Origin: Vallitalea sp.
Lineage (GTDB): Bacteria > Bacillota > Clostridia > Lachnospirales > Vallitaleaceae
NCBI GenBank assembly: GCA_025210235.1
Contig: JAOASG010000019.1
Location: 1 to 64,000, forward strand
DNA length: 64,000 bases
Reading direction: 5' to 3'
Shown: in pieces, positions 55,735-64,000 of the stretch
Numbering within the stretch: the stretch's first letter is position 1
Layout of the letters: each line of letters starts with the position of its first letter
Program-made: the position numbers and the translations under genes
Notes under the pieces: generated by a model
The model's database searches: none
Told to the model about the DNA's origin: nothing
Seen by the model: the letters and a program-made list of their open reading frames with translations, nothing else

Positions 55735-57831
55735 ATGATAAAGTTTAAAAGTTTTAAAACCAAATTAATGATTAGTATAGGATTAATTCTATTTATTTCA
55801 TTAAGTACTATAATTACATTTACTTCATACAATACTAGTTCTTTTGTACAAAAAAAATCTTTTGAAAATGCACAATCAATTGCTATTCAATATGGGAATG
55901 AAATAGATGCCGAAATAGAAATAGCTATGAATAGTGCAAGAAATATGGCTGAATCTTTTGAGACCTTAAAGCAATCACAACTTGTCACTAGAACACTTAT
56001 GAATAATTTATTAGAACATATTCTTGAAAAAAATAACAATTTTTTAGCTCTATGGACATGTTGGGAACCAAATGCTTTAGATAACAAAGATTATACGTTC
56101 ATAAATACACTAGGTTCGGATAGTACTGGTCGTTTTATATCTTATTGGAGCAGAGATAATGATAATAATATTTCTGTAACAGCTCTTACTGATTATGAAA
56201 CAGGAGATTTTTATCAACTTGCGAAAGAAACTCATGAAGAGAGAATTATTGACCCATATTACTACCAAGTAAATGGAAATGATATACTTATGACAAGTCT
56301 AGTTGTGCCTATTATAAATAATGGCAAATTTCTAGGAGTTGTTGGAATTGATTTTGCATTAGATACATTCCAAGAAATTGTTTCTGAAATTAAACCTTTA
56401 GAAATAGGATATGCGGCATTAATTGCAAATAACGGTACATATGTTGCTCATTTAAATAGCGATTATGTTGGGAAAGATATTGGCAATACGCCCAAAATAT
56501 TAGAAGCTAAAGACTCAATAAAACAAGGAAAAAGTTATGATGCAGTTCTCCAATCAAATACAACAAAACAGAAATCTTATAGATGTTTTACCCCAATAAA
56601 TGTTGGAAACACTACAACACCATGGTCTTTTGCCGTAACTATTCCTCTACATAAAATGTATGAAGAATCTAATAGAGCTAAGAATATTACTATTTTAATG
56701 GGCCTAATTATTTTACTACTTGTATTAATAATACTATATTTTACTACGAGAAGGATTGTTAAACCTATTACTAAAACCACAGATATTCTTAAAGATATAG
56801 CTCAAGGTAATGGAGATTTAACTAAAAGGCTAGATGTTTATACAAATGATGAAGTCGGTGAACTTGCAAAATGCTTTAACATATTTGTTGATAAGATACA
56901 AAAACTAATATCTCAAGTTAAAATAAATGTCAATACTTTGGCTCAATCATTTAATGAAATTTCTCGATCTATTGATTTAGCAAATAAAGGCATAGGAGAG
57001 ATCGCGGAAGGAGTATCTAGTGTATCAGATGGTACTCAAAATAATGCAAGTGTGGTTGAAGAAACAACAGCAAGTATAGAAGAATTAGCGAATAATTCTG
57101 AAGCTATATTACTAGCCTCTAAGGATGTTTCACAACGTAGTGAATTTATTTTAGAAGCTGCTCATCAAGGTGAGAAGAATATTAGTGAGGTTGTAGTATC
57201 TAATAATAAAGTTAAAAAATCTACAGAAGAGGTTTGTAAAGTAATCGACGAACTAAAGATATCATCCGATAAAGTTGGAGATATAGTCTCGATAATAACT
57301 AATATTGCAGAACAAACCAATTTACTTGCATTAAATGCAGCAATAGAAGCAGCTCGTGCAGGGGAACATGGAAAAGGATTTGCCGTAGTAGCAGAAGAAG
57401 TAAGAAAATTAGCAGAAGAATGTAAACAATCAGCCTTAAGTATAAGCTCCTTAATTAGCGAAATTCAAACGAGGGCTGATAATGCTAATATAGCAATTAG
57501 TGATGGACAAAAGTTAGTATCAATTAGTGTTGAGAAATCAGATATAATTGATAAACATTTTGAAACCATAGTAGAATCTATAAAACAAATGACAATAAAA
57601 ATGGATAATATATCTATTTCATCAAACCAACAGGCTCTTGCTACAGAAGAAATGACAAAAGCAATGGATGAAATATCAGCCTCAACAACTAATAATGCTA
57701 GCTCTGCTCAACAAATAAATGGAGTTATTGTTGAACAAGCAAGCTCATTTGAAGAAATTGGAGTTAGCATAGAAGAAATGAACTCAATGTCACAAGAACT
57801 CAAATCCCAAATAGATCAATTTATAGTATAA
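55735..57831 (+). CDS. Methyl-accepting chemotaxis protein (dCache type)
   Basis: 698 residues. TM1 at about 12-33; extracytoplasmic dCache sensor about 38-305 ([54 protein letters not shown]); TM2 about 312-332; HAMP 333-386; signalling domain about 415-690 with the hairpin [20 protein letters not shown]. The Cache features (YY then D) match amine/amino-acid-type sensors, but the ligand is not certain. Monocistronic, ends at a strong terminator. AAGGAGGGCACAAG precedes the ATG. Confidence 0.95.
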   Translation: MIKFKSFKTKLMISIGLILFISLSTIITFTSYNTSSFVQKKSFENAQSIAIQYGNEIDAEIEIAMNSARNMAESFETLKQSQLVTRTLMNNLLEHILEKNNNFLALWTCWEPNALDNKDYTFINTLGSDSTGRFISYWSRDNDNNISVTALTDYETGDFYQLAKETHEERIIDPYYYQVNGNDILMTSLVVPIINNGKFLGVVGIDFALDTFQEIVSEIKPLEIGYAALIANNGTYVAHLNSDYVGKDIGNTPKILEAKDSIKQGKSYDAVLQSNTTKQKSYRCFTPINVGNTTTPWSFAVTIPLHKMYEESNRAKNITILMGLIILLLVLIILYFTTRRIVKPITKTTDILKDIAQGNGDLTKRLDVYTNDEVGELAKCFNIFVDKIQKLISQVKINVNTLAQSFNEISRSIDLANKGIGEIAEGVSSVSDGTQNNASVVEETTASIEELANNSEAILLASKDVSQRSEFILEAAHQGEKNISEVVVSNNKVKKSTEEVCKVIDELKISSDKVGDIVSIITNIAEQTNLLALNAAIEAARAGEHGKGFAVVAEEVRKLAEECKQSALSISSLISEIQTRADNANIAISDGQKLVSISVEKSDIIDKHFETIVESIKQMTIKMDNISISSNQQALATEEMTKAMDEISASTTNNASSAQQINGVIVEQASSFEEIGVSIEEMNSMSQELKSQIDQFIV

Positions 57832-57837
57832 TATAAG

Positions 57838-57885
57838 AACACGATACACACCTCTTACATTTAGTGTATCGTGTTTATTTTTTCC
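57838..57885 (+). terminator. Rho-independent terminator after the chemoreceptor gene
   Basis: AACACGATACAC (57838-57849) and GTGTATCGTGTT (57864-57875) form a perfect 12-bp stem followed by TATTTTTTCC. Confidence 0.9.
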
Positions 57886-57997
57886 TTTTTTTAATCTATA
57901 CTTGATTATTTTTGTAATAACGTATAAACTATATATTTGGTGTTATATATTAATTTAGAAATTTCTTAAATTTATTATAATAGAAAGCAGGGTATAT

Positions 57998-59806
57998 ATG
58001 TCAGTTCAAAAAATTATAAATATAGCTGTAATAGCTCACGTAGATGCAGGTAAATCAACTTTAGTAGATGCTTTTTTAAGCCAGAGTGGTGTTTTTCGTG
58101 AAAACCAAGAAGTCGTTGACCAAGTTATGGATAGTAATGATTTAGAACGGGAACGAGGAATTACAATTTACTCTAAAAACTGTTCTATTAATTACAAAGA
58201 CTATAAAATTAATATTGTGGATACACCTGGTCACTCTGATTTTTCATCAGAAGTAGAAAGAATTATTAAAACTGTAGACACAGTAATTTTATTAGTTGAC
58301 TCTAGTGAAGGACCTATGCCTCAAACTAGATTTGTTCTTGAAAAATCTCTTGAACACAATTTAAACCCAATTTTATTTATAAATAAAATTGATAAAAAAG
58401 ACCAACGTGCTGAAGAAGTTGTAGACATGACATTTGATTTATTCGCTGAACTTGATGCTAACGATGAACAACTTGACTTTCCTATTATTTATGGAACTGC
58501 TAGAGATGGTATAGCAAAGTATTCCATGGATGATGATTACAAAGATCTTACTCCACTATTTGAAACTATAATTAAGCATACCAATCCTTACCCTAATAAA
58601 AATGATGAACCTTTACAATTACAAATATCTGCACTAGCATATGATGATTATATTGGTAGATTAGGTATTGGTAGAGTTTATAAAGGGGTAATACATGAAG
58701 GACAAACAATATCTATTTGTAAAAGAGATGGATCTGTTGAAACAGGTAAGATATCCAAGCTGTTTACCTATGAAGGTCTAAAGCAAGTTCCAAAAAAAGA
58801 AATAAGTAGTGGTGATATAGCTGTAATCGCAGGAATATCAAATATATCAATAGGTGAAACATATTGTGACCCAGATAATATTGAACCTATGGAGTTATTA
58901 AAAATAGAAGAACCTACGCTATCAATGAATTTTTTAGTTAATAATTCTCCATTTGCTGGAAAATCTGGTAAGTATGTTACTACAAGACATATTAAAGAAA
59001 GATTAGATAAGGAATTAGAGATTAATGTAGGTCTTAGGGTAGATGAATTAGGTGGTATTGACGGCTATAAAGTATCTGGTAGAGGCGAGCTTCATCTTTC
59101 AATATTAATTGAAAATATGAGAAGAGAAGGATATGAACTAAGTGTATCTAAGCCTGAGGTTCTTATGCACAAAGAGGACGGAAAATTATTTGAGCCAGTA
59201 GAAAGAGTTATCATTAATACACCTGATGAATACTCTGGAACAGCGATTAGCAAGCTTAATCTAAGAAAAGGTAGAATGGAACTTATGGTATCCGATAACG
59301 GCTATACACGTATGGAATTTATCGTCCCAACAAGAGGTTTACTTGGATTTAGAAGTGAACTAATTACTGATTCTAGAGGAGAAGCAACTATAATTCGTGC
59401 TTTTGAAGCATATGAACCTTATAAAGGTGAGATTCCTTCTAGAGGTAATGGTGTATTAATTTCAGGAGAACAAGGTACTGCTATGCCTTATTCACTTAAT
59501 AATCTTTCTCAAAGAGGAACTATGATTATCCATCCAACTACAGATGTATATGAAGGTATGATTATAGGAATTAACTCTCGAAAAGAGGATATGACCGTTA
59601 ATCCTTGTAAAAACAAAAAATTAACTAATACTCGTTCATCTGGTGCTGATGATGCAATTAAGCTATCCCCACCAAAAATATTTAGCTTAGAAGAAGCCTT
59701 AGAGTTTATATCTAGTGACGAACTTGTTGAAATTACTCCTGATAGTATTCGACTAAGAAAAAAATATTTAACTGAAAGAGAAAGAGTTAAATTTAGTAAA
59801 CACTAA
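57998..59806 (+). CDS. typA: Translational GTPase TypA/BipA
   Basis: 602 residues. A ribosome-binding GTPase of the EF-G/LepA class involved in stress and low-temperature ribosome assembly. GTPase motifs: AHVDAGKST (about 14), RERGITI (about 50), DTPGHSDF (about 76), NKIDKKD (about 129). Then the beta-barrel (about 200-290), EF-G III/V domains and the C-terminal TypA domain with GLLGFRSELITDSRGEA (about 446) and SSGADDAIKLSPP (about 546). AAAGCAGGG is a modest ribosome site before the ATG. Ends at a terminator. Confidence 0.97.
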   Translation: MSVQKIINIAVIAHVDAGKSTLVDAFLSQSGVFRENQEVVDQVMDSNDLERERGITIYSKNCSINYKDYKINIVDTPGHSDFSSEVERIIKTVDTVILLVDSSEGPMPQTRFVLEKSLEHNLNPILFINKIDKKDQRAEEVVDMTFDLFAELDANDEQLDFPIIYGTARDGIAKYSMDDDYKDLTPLFETIIKHTNPYPNKNDEPLQLQISALAYDDYIGRLGIGRVYKGVIHEGQTISICKRDGSVETGKISKLFTYEGLKQVPKKEISSGDIAVIAGISNISIGETYCDPDNIEPMELLKIEEPTLSMNFLVNNSPFAGKSGKYVTTRHIKERLDKELEINVGLRVDELGGIDGYKVSGRGELHLSILIENMRREGYELSVSKPEVLMHKEDGKLFEPVERVIINTPDEYSGTAISKLNLRKGRMELMVSDNGYTRMEFIVPTRGLLGFRSELITDSRGEATIIRAFEAYEPYKGEIPSRGNGVLISGEQGTAMPYSLNNLSQRGTMIIHPTTDVYEGMIIGINSRKEDMTVNPCKNKKLTNTRSSGADDAIKLSPPKIFSLEEALEFISSDELVEITPDSIRLRKKYLTERERVKFSKH

Positions 59807-59810
59807 ATAG

Positions 59811-59873
59811 AAAAAGCTACTAAAGGAAAGATCATTGTAAAAATTTTCTTTGATCTCTTTAGTAGCTTTTTTA
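59811..59873 (+). terminator. Rho-independent terminator after typA
   Basis: AAAAAGCTACTAAAG (59811-59825) and CTTTAGTAGCTTTTT (59857-59871) pair over 15 bp, extended inside by GATCA/TGATC, with a T-run at the end. It can act on both strands, also ending sspH transcription. Confidence 0.9.
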
Positions 59874-59903
59874 AATGTTGCTTCATTTTTTATTATTGTT
59901 ATT

Positions 59904-60083
59904 TTAGTGTTCTATTAAATTATTAAGAGAAACTTCTAGGCTATTTCCTGGTTGATTAATTAAATGAATACTAGCAGTATCTTTATTATCATTTACTTGT
60001 TCAATATATACTCTATCTCCATTATATGTCACATTAGCCATAATAAGAGAAGTAGCAATCTCTTTTGCACGTTGTTTATTCAT
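59904..60083 (-). CDS. sspH: Small acid-soluble spore protein, H type (SspH)
   Basis: 59 residues. The N-terminus MNKQRAKEIATS, VTYNGDRVYIEQV and the later NQPGNSLEVSLNNL match the SspH family of minor spore core proteins in length and pattern. It has a near-perfect ribosome site (AAAAAGGAGGTTCTTAA) before the ATG. It would be expressed in the forespore and packed in the spore core, and is evidence that the organism sporulates. It lies alone between typA and the partner-switching operon. Confidence 0.92.
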   Translation of the reverse strand: MNKQRAKEIATSLIMANVTYNGDRVYIEQVNDNKDTASIHLINQPGNSLEVSLNNLIEH

Positions 60084-60194
60084 TTAAGAACCTCCTTTTT
60101 AATAAAACTAATAGTTAAGTAATTAAATACTACTGTTTTAATTCTTTACTATTATTTGCATTATCTAAGGAGAATATTCTTTTAATATATCATA

Positions 60195-60473
60195 TTATAT
60201 AATTTCAAATACTTGATCTAACCTTGTTAAATTAAATAGTCTCATAACTTCTTTATTTATTTTAGATAGCAGTAATCTTCCATTTAACTCTAAACATTTT
60301 TTGTGGATGCTTACTAAAACACCTAATCCTGTGCTATCAACAAATTCACATTTACTAAAATCAAGCACAAAATATCTCTCTCCATTATTAATTAGTTGAT
60401 ACACTTTCTCTCGAAATTCAGTAGCATCATCTACTGAAAAGTCCTTTGAAATAATTATATCTCTTTTATCCAT
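60195..60473 (-). CDS. STAS-domain anti-sigma factor antagonist
   Basis: 92 residues, a single STAS domain. FVDSTGLGVLVSIHKK (about 49-64) carries the Ser/Thr phosphorylation site found in SpoIIAA/RsbV proteins. It is probably phosphorylated by the RsbW-like kinase and dephosphorylated by the PP2C phosphatase of the same operon. Its ATG overlaps the stop of the upstream chemoreceptor gene (TAATG), so the two are translationally coupled. Confidence 0.93.
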   Translation of the reverse strand: MDKRDIIISKDFSVDDATEFREKVYQLINNGERYFVLDFSKCEFVDSTGLGVLVSIHKKCLELNGRLLLSKINKEVMRLFNLTRLDQVFEII

Positions 60474-62485
60474 TATTCTTCACCTCGAGTTTTAAAATTT
60501 TCAACAAGCATATTTAATTCAGATGCCATTGCACTAGTCTCTTCTGAACTAGTAGCAAGGCTTTGTATAATTGAAGCTTGCTCCTCAGAAGAGGCTGCAA
60601 CTTCTTCACTATTGCTAGTTGTATTCTCAGTTATCGTTGCAACTGAATCAATAAGTTTTACTATTTGATCTGAACTTGCTACTTCATCTTTTGTCACATC
60701 GACTATTTGCTCAATATCCTTATTAATCTGTTTAACTGCATCTATAATACTTATAAAAGAGGTATCCGTTTCACTTGCTACTAATACTCCATTTTCTACA
60801 GCATCTTTACTTGATTGCATAGACTCAACAGCTTTATCTATTTGAATCACCATCTCATTTACTAGTTTTGCTATTTCATTAGCCTCAATACTTGTTTGCT
60901 CAGAAAGCTTTCGAACTTCGTCTGCGACAACAGTAAATCCTTTACCGTGCTCTCCTGCTCTTGCAGCTTCAATAGCCGCATTTAACGCTAATAAGTTTGT
61001 TTGACTAGATATGTTATTAATTGTTACAATAATTCCATTAACTTTCTTAGATAAATTATTTAATATAATTAATGTATTTTCTGTTTCAGTTGACTTTTTA
61101 TTTATATTTTCAATAGCATTAACTGTTTGTTGTACTTTGATTCTTCCTTGTTTAGCAGCATCCATAGTATGGACTGAATTTTTCTTAGCCATCATTGCTT
61201 TGTTCTGTGCTATTTGTACTAAACTTGATAATTGTACAAGTACTTCTGAAGTTTCAATGATAGAATTATTTTGATGCTCAGCATTTTCAGCAACTTCTTG
61301 TATACTTTGTGTTATGGCTTCTGTTGATGTAGATATTTCTTGAGCTGAAATAGATATTTCTTCAGAGGCAGATGATAATTCCTCTGCTCCTTTTTTTACG
61401 TAATTAATAATTCTTGATTGGTGTTGTACCATGTTATTAAAATAATTACCTAAATTTTGTATCTCATCATTTGTAGCTATAACAGATTCAACAGTTAAAT
61501 CTCCATTTCCTGCTTTATTCATTAATCCTTCTAACACTTTAATTGGTTTTACTATATTCACTGTTGTAATAATATATGCAAGTACTGTTGCTATAAGTAA
61601 AGATAAAATAGTAATAATTATTGTATCCCTAGCTATTTTTTTGGTAGTAGCCATATATTCATTATAATTTGCTGTTATGACTAAAATCCATTTATTAACA
61701 GGCATGAATCTTACAAATTTTTTTACTCCTTCATAAGTATAATATCCTTCATCTGTTTCACCAGATTTCATTTTTTTAATTATTTTTTTTAGACTATTAT
61801 TTTCATAATCTCCAATATTTTCTTTAAAAACTTTTTCAGTTTGAGGATGATATACATATTGCCCAGTTTTATCAATCATATATGCATATCCTTTATCTCC
61901 TATCTTTATTTTTGACATAATATTAGTTATACTATCAAATCTAATACTACCTATTATAGTCCCTACAACTTTATTATCTATTTTTAATGGATATGCAATA
62001 GCAATAATTGGTTTATTATCAATTCTTGATAACAAAAGATCACTTTGGGTAGGCGATCCTTCTAATGCATTCTGAACATAATCTCTATCACTAAAATTTT
62101 GTGTGAAATTTATATCCCTATTGTTTATAACTCCTTTGCCTGAAGCATCAGTAATAGTTAAATTGTGAATCTGTGAACCATTTTCCTTTTGAATCTTAGA
62201 TAAAAAAGTAAAAACTTCATTTTTGACACTTATATCTCCATTAGCTACTTTTGCTAAATTATTATTATGGCTTATTGCCTGAACATATGTATTTAACGAA
62301 GCTATTTTCATATTAATAGTATCTGAAGTTGTACGGGTAATTTCTCTTAATTCTTCTTCTTTTGCTTTTTGCATTGATGAAAAACTCATCTTTGTTGATA
62401 TTCTCCCTAATGTAATAAGGGGAATTGAAATAAATATAAAAAATAATAATACCATTTTTATTTTAAGTCCAAACTTTACTTTCAT
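60473..62485 (-). CDS. Methyl-accepting chemotaxis protein within the partner-switching operon
   Basis: 670 residues. TM1 about 9-30; dCache sensor about 37-275 ([51 protein letters not shown]); TM2 about 285-307; HAMP about 308-362; signalling domain about 390-660 with [20 protein letters not shown]. Ends [16 protein letters not shown] then a short tail. It is placed between RsbW-like and STAS genes with only 15 bases to the former, suggesting that an extracellular signal feeds the partner switch or that the switch controls the receptor array. GGAGTAATAGAAGAA precedes the ATG. Confidence 0.95.
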   Translation of the reverse strand: MKVKFGLKIKMVLLFFIFISIPLITLGRISTKMSFSSMQKAKEEELREITRTTSDTINMKIASLNTYVQAISHNNNLAKVANGDISVKNEVFTFLSKIQKENGSQIHNLTITDASGKGVINNRDINFTQNFSDRDYVQNALEGSPTQSDLLLSRIDNKPIIAIAYPLKIDNKVVGTIIGSIRFDSITNIMSKIKIGDKGYAYMIDKTGQYVYHPQTEKVFKENIGDYENNSLKKIIKKMKSGETDEGYYTYEGVKKFVRFMPVNKWILVITANYNEYMATTKKIARDTIIITILSLLIATVLAYIITTVNIVKPIKVLEGLMNKAGNGDLTVESVIATNDEIQNLGNYFNNMVQHQSRIINYVKKGAEELSSASEEISISAQEISTSTEAITQSIQEVAENAEHQNNSIIETSEVLVQLSSLVQIAQNKAMMAKKNSVHTMDAAKQGRIKVQQTVNAIENINKKSTETENTLIILNNLSKKVNGIIVTINNISSQTNLLALNAAIEAARAGEHGKGFTVVADEVRKLSEQTSIEANEIAKLVNEMVIQIDKAVESMQSSKDAVENGVLVASETDTSFISIIDAVKQINKDIEQIVDVTKDEVASSDQIVKLIDSVATITENTTSNSEEVAASSEEQASIIQSLATSSEETSAMASELNMLVENFKTRGEE

Positions 62486-62500
62486 TTCTTCTATTACTCC

Positions 62501-62917
62501 TTAATTATTAACTAATTGATTTTGTAGATATTTTTTTATTATTAAGCAATTGCCTTTTACTTGCAATTCATCAGCAATTACATTTATTAGATATAACCCT
62601 CTTCCTTGATTGTTTAAGATATTTTCTTCTGGTATACTATCTGGTATATTACCATTGACTCCATTACCTGAATCTTCTATTTCAAAAATTACATGCGCAT
62701 GCTTTAGATAATACCTTAAAAAAATAGGCTTTTCTTTATTATTCTTATTCCCATGTTTAAATGCATTAGTTAAACCCTCTGTTAAAATTAATTTTATATC
62801 AAAATAATTAATATTATTGTATATTCTTTTTAAATTTGTTATTATCAATTCAATAATTTCTTTACAGTTATCTAACCCATGCAATATGAATTCATATTTT
62901 TTCATTTTTATATTCAC
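62501..62917 (-). CDS. RsbW/SpoIIAB-like serine kinase (HATPase)
   Basis: 138 residues, GHKL ATPase fold. N-box TEGLTNAFKHGN (about 45-56), G1 box EDSGNGV (about 83-89), G2 box QGRGLYLI (about 106-113). Such kinases bind a sigma factor or other partner and phosphorylate their STAS antagonist. No sigma factor is encoded in the visible operon. It starts two bases after the PP2C gene stops. GAGGTGAATATA precedes the ATG. Confidence 0.93.
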   Translation of the reverse strand: MNIKMKKYEFILHGLDNCKEIIELIITNLKRIYNNINYFDIKLILTEGLTNAFKHGNKNNKEKPIFLRYYLKHAHVIFEIEDSGNGVNGNIPDSIPEENILNNQGRGLYLINVIADELQVKGNCLIIKKYLQNQLVNN

Positions 62918-62918
62918 C

Positions 62919-64000
62919 TCATTTTATTTCGATACCTATTAGTGTACTATCATCTTTTAAGCCATTTATATTTAATTCAATACCTTTTAAATAGGTATTA
63001 AAATAATTTTTAAATTCTAATAATGTAAATTTTTCAAGATTTTCTTTTATTGTTTTATTATCAAATATAAAATCCAATCCATCAGATAAAAAGTAAAACC
63101 TATCTCCTTTTTCAAAATCAATTTTCATTTCACCAAACTTGCTATTATCAAACATCCCTAAAAAAGGTCCTTTAATAACTTCTTCACAAAATTGATTATT
63201 TTTTTTAAGTGTAATAAAATGATTTATTCCAGCACTAACTATTTTTACATTATTTGTTTTAAAATTAAAACTAAAACAACAAACTGCTACATATTTTTCA
63301 TCTAAGTAATTCCCAATCTTTTTATTCAATATCTCCACTATTTTTAAAGGATCTTGACTTTGCAAAACTGCTTCATGAAATAATACATTAAATGCAGAAA
63401 TATTAAGAGCTGCCGTAATTCCTTTTCCACTAACGTCTCCAAGTATTCCTATAAGAAGATCATTATTTACTTTATAAAAATAAAAGAAATCTCCACTTAC
63501 TGTCTTAGCTGGAAAATAAAGATACTCAATTTTTAATTTATCTTTTAAAGGAAAATCCTTTTGTAATTCTTTTCGTTGTACTTTTGCTGCTGCATTTAAT
63601 TCTTTCTTTCTTTTAGATATATCTCGAAAAAATGAAACAACAGCTGGTTTTCCCTTATAATTTACATAACTTGAAGCTACCTCAAAATAAAACGCTATAT
63701 TATCAATAGTTACTTTATAATCAGATCTTGATTTTACACCTTTATTCTCTTGCAACTGTTTTAAACGCTCTATTACTATATCTTTATTATCAGGAACAAA
63801 TTCATATAAATATTTCCCTAAAACATCATCACAATATTTAAATACTTGTTCATTAGCTGAAACAATAATTCCATTAACAGATATTATAACAACGTCAGAT
63901 AATAGATTAATGAAATGGCAATAATTTTCTTCATTTTGTGAAAGAATATTTTCTAATGCTTTCTTATCTGTAATATCTCTTAACTGCTCAACAACAAACA
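62919..64000 (-). CDS. PAS-containing PP2C/SpoIIE-type phosphatase, 5' end beyond the window
   Basis: At least 360 residues visible; the frame is open to the right edge, so the N-terminus is missing. The visible part starts at the end of one PAS/PAC unit (VEQLRDITDKKALENIL), continues with a PAS domain (NYCHFINLLSDVVIISVNG, about the first 120 visible residues) and another PAC-like end (FYFEVASSYV, FRDISKRKKEL), then a SpoIIE-type PP2C domain with KTVSGDFF, GILGDVSGKG, FLSDGLDFIF and DDSTLIG. It should dephosphorylate the STAS antagonist. A TTG at 63755 is only an internal codon. Confidence 0.93.
   Translation of the reverse strand, partial: FVVEQLRDITDKKALENILSQNEENYCHFINLLSDVVIISVNGIIVSANEQVFKYCDDVLGKYLYEFVPDNKDIVIERLKQLQENKGVKSRSDYKVTIDNIAFYFEVASSYVNYKGKPAVVSFFRDISKRKKELNAAAKVQRKELQKDFPLKDKLKIEYLYFPAKTVSGDFFYFYKVNNDLLIGILGDVSGKGITAALNISAFNVLFHEAVLQSQDPLKIVEILNKKIGNYLDEKYVAVCCFSFNFKTNNVKIVSAGINHFITLKKNNQFCEEVIKGPFLGMFDNSKFGEMKIDFEKGDRFYFLSDGLDFIFDNKTIKENLEKFTLLEFKNYFNTYLKGIELNINGLKDDSTLIGIEIK

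Noticed and set aside
1..64000. tRNA and rRNA genes
   Set aside because: No GC-rich cloverleaf-like segment ending in the GGTTCGANTCC-type T-arm and no rRNA-like stretch was noticed; the window is uniformly AT-rich.

Overview
The window is very AT-rich DNA from a spore-forming, Gram-positive, Clostridia-type bacterium (Lachnospirales/Clostridiales-like). The evidence is the base composition, strong AGGAGG-type ribosome sites, an SspH spore protein and a Spo0E-like peptide (both short genes), a PdaA-like deacetylase, enoyl-ACP reductase of the FabK type, and a one-piece fab/acc operon. I cannot name the species from sequence alone.

Layout. 0.2-3.1 kb: an ECF sigma operon with a membrane DUF4097-type beta-solenoid protein, the sigma factor, a small membrane protein and a zinc-finger membrane protein. 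3.4-5.1 kb: a NiaR niacin-responsive repressor followed by an EIIC-like membrane protein with a candidate NiaR operator between them. 5.4-9.9 kb: a small unknown protein, pgi, a polysaccharide deacetylase and a DUF523/DUF1722 protein. 10.0-20.0 kb: a complete type II fatty-acid operon (fabH-acpP-fabK-fabD-fabG-fabF-accB-fabZ-accC-accD-accA) driven by a consensus promoter whose -10 is covered by a perfect FabT-like palindrome. 20.3-22.3 kb: a PadR/DUF1700/DUF4097 membrane-sensing module with an odd 4-residue repeat. 22.4-27.7 kb: unknown protein, ksgA, Spo0E-like peptide, tatD, metG. 28.1-30.7 kb: a DUF885 lipoprotein and a TrmO-like protein.

30.9-37.3 kb is a LacI-controlled sugar operon: phosphofructokinase-like enzyme, triose-phosphate isomerase, LarA-family nickel-pincer racemase/epimerase and class II aldolase. 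It has no transporter and suggests an uncharacterised sugar or sugar-phosphate route. Three copies of a 95-154 bp MITE-like element with 15-bp terminal inverted repeats and 5-bp target duplications lie within and around it. 37.5-40.8 kb: an XRE/TPR regulator divergent from an NfeD-like/flotillin membrane pair, with paired palindromes in the divergent region.

41.2-55.6 kb is the most unusual region: a discrete 14.4-kb, four-gene unit bounded by terminators. It encodes a 131-residue protein, a 1131-residue protein, a DNase I-like (EEP) enzyme with an intact active site and a 3063-residue giant with LysM-like repeats. None has an obvious signal peptide, and I do not recognise the system. 55.7-64.0 kb: a chemoreceptor, typA, sspH, and a partner-switching operon (PAS-PP2C phosphatase, RsbW-like kinase, chemoreceptor, STAS antagonist) running off the right edge.
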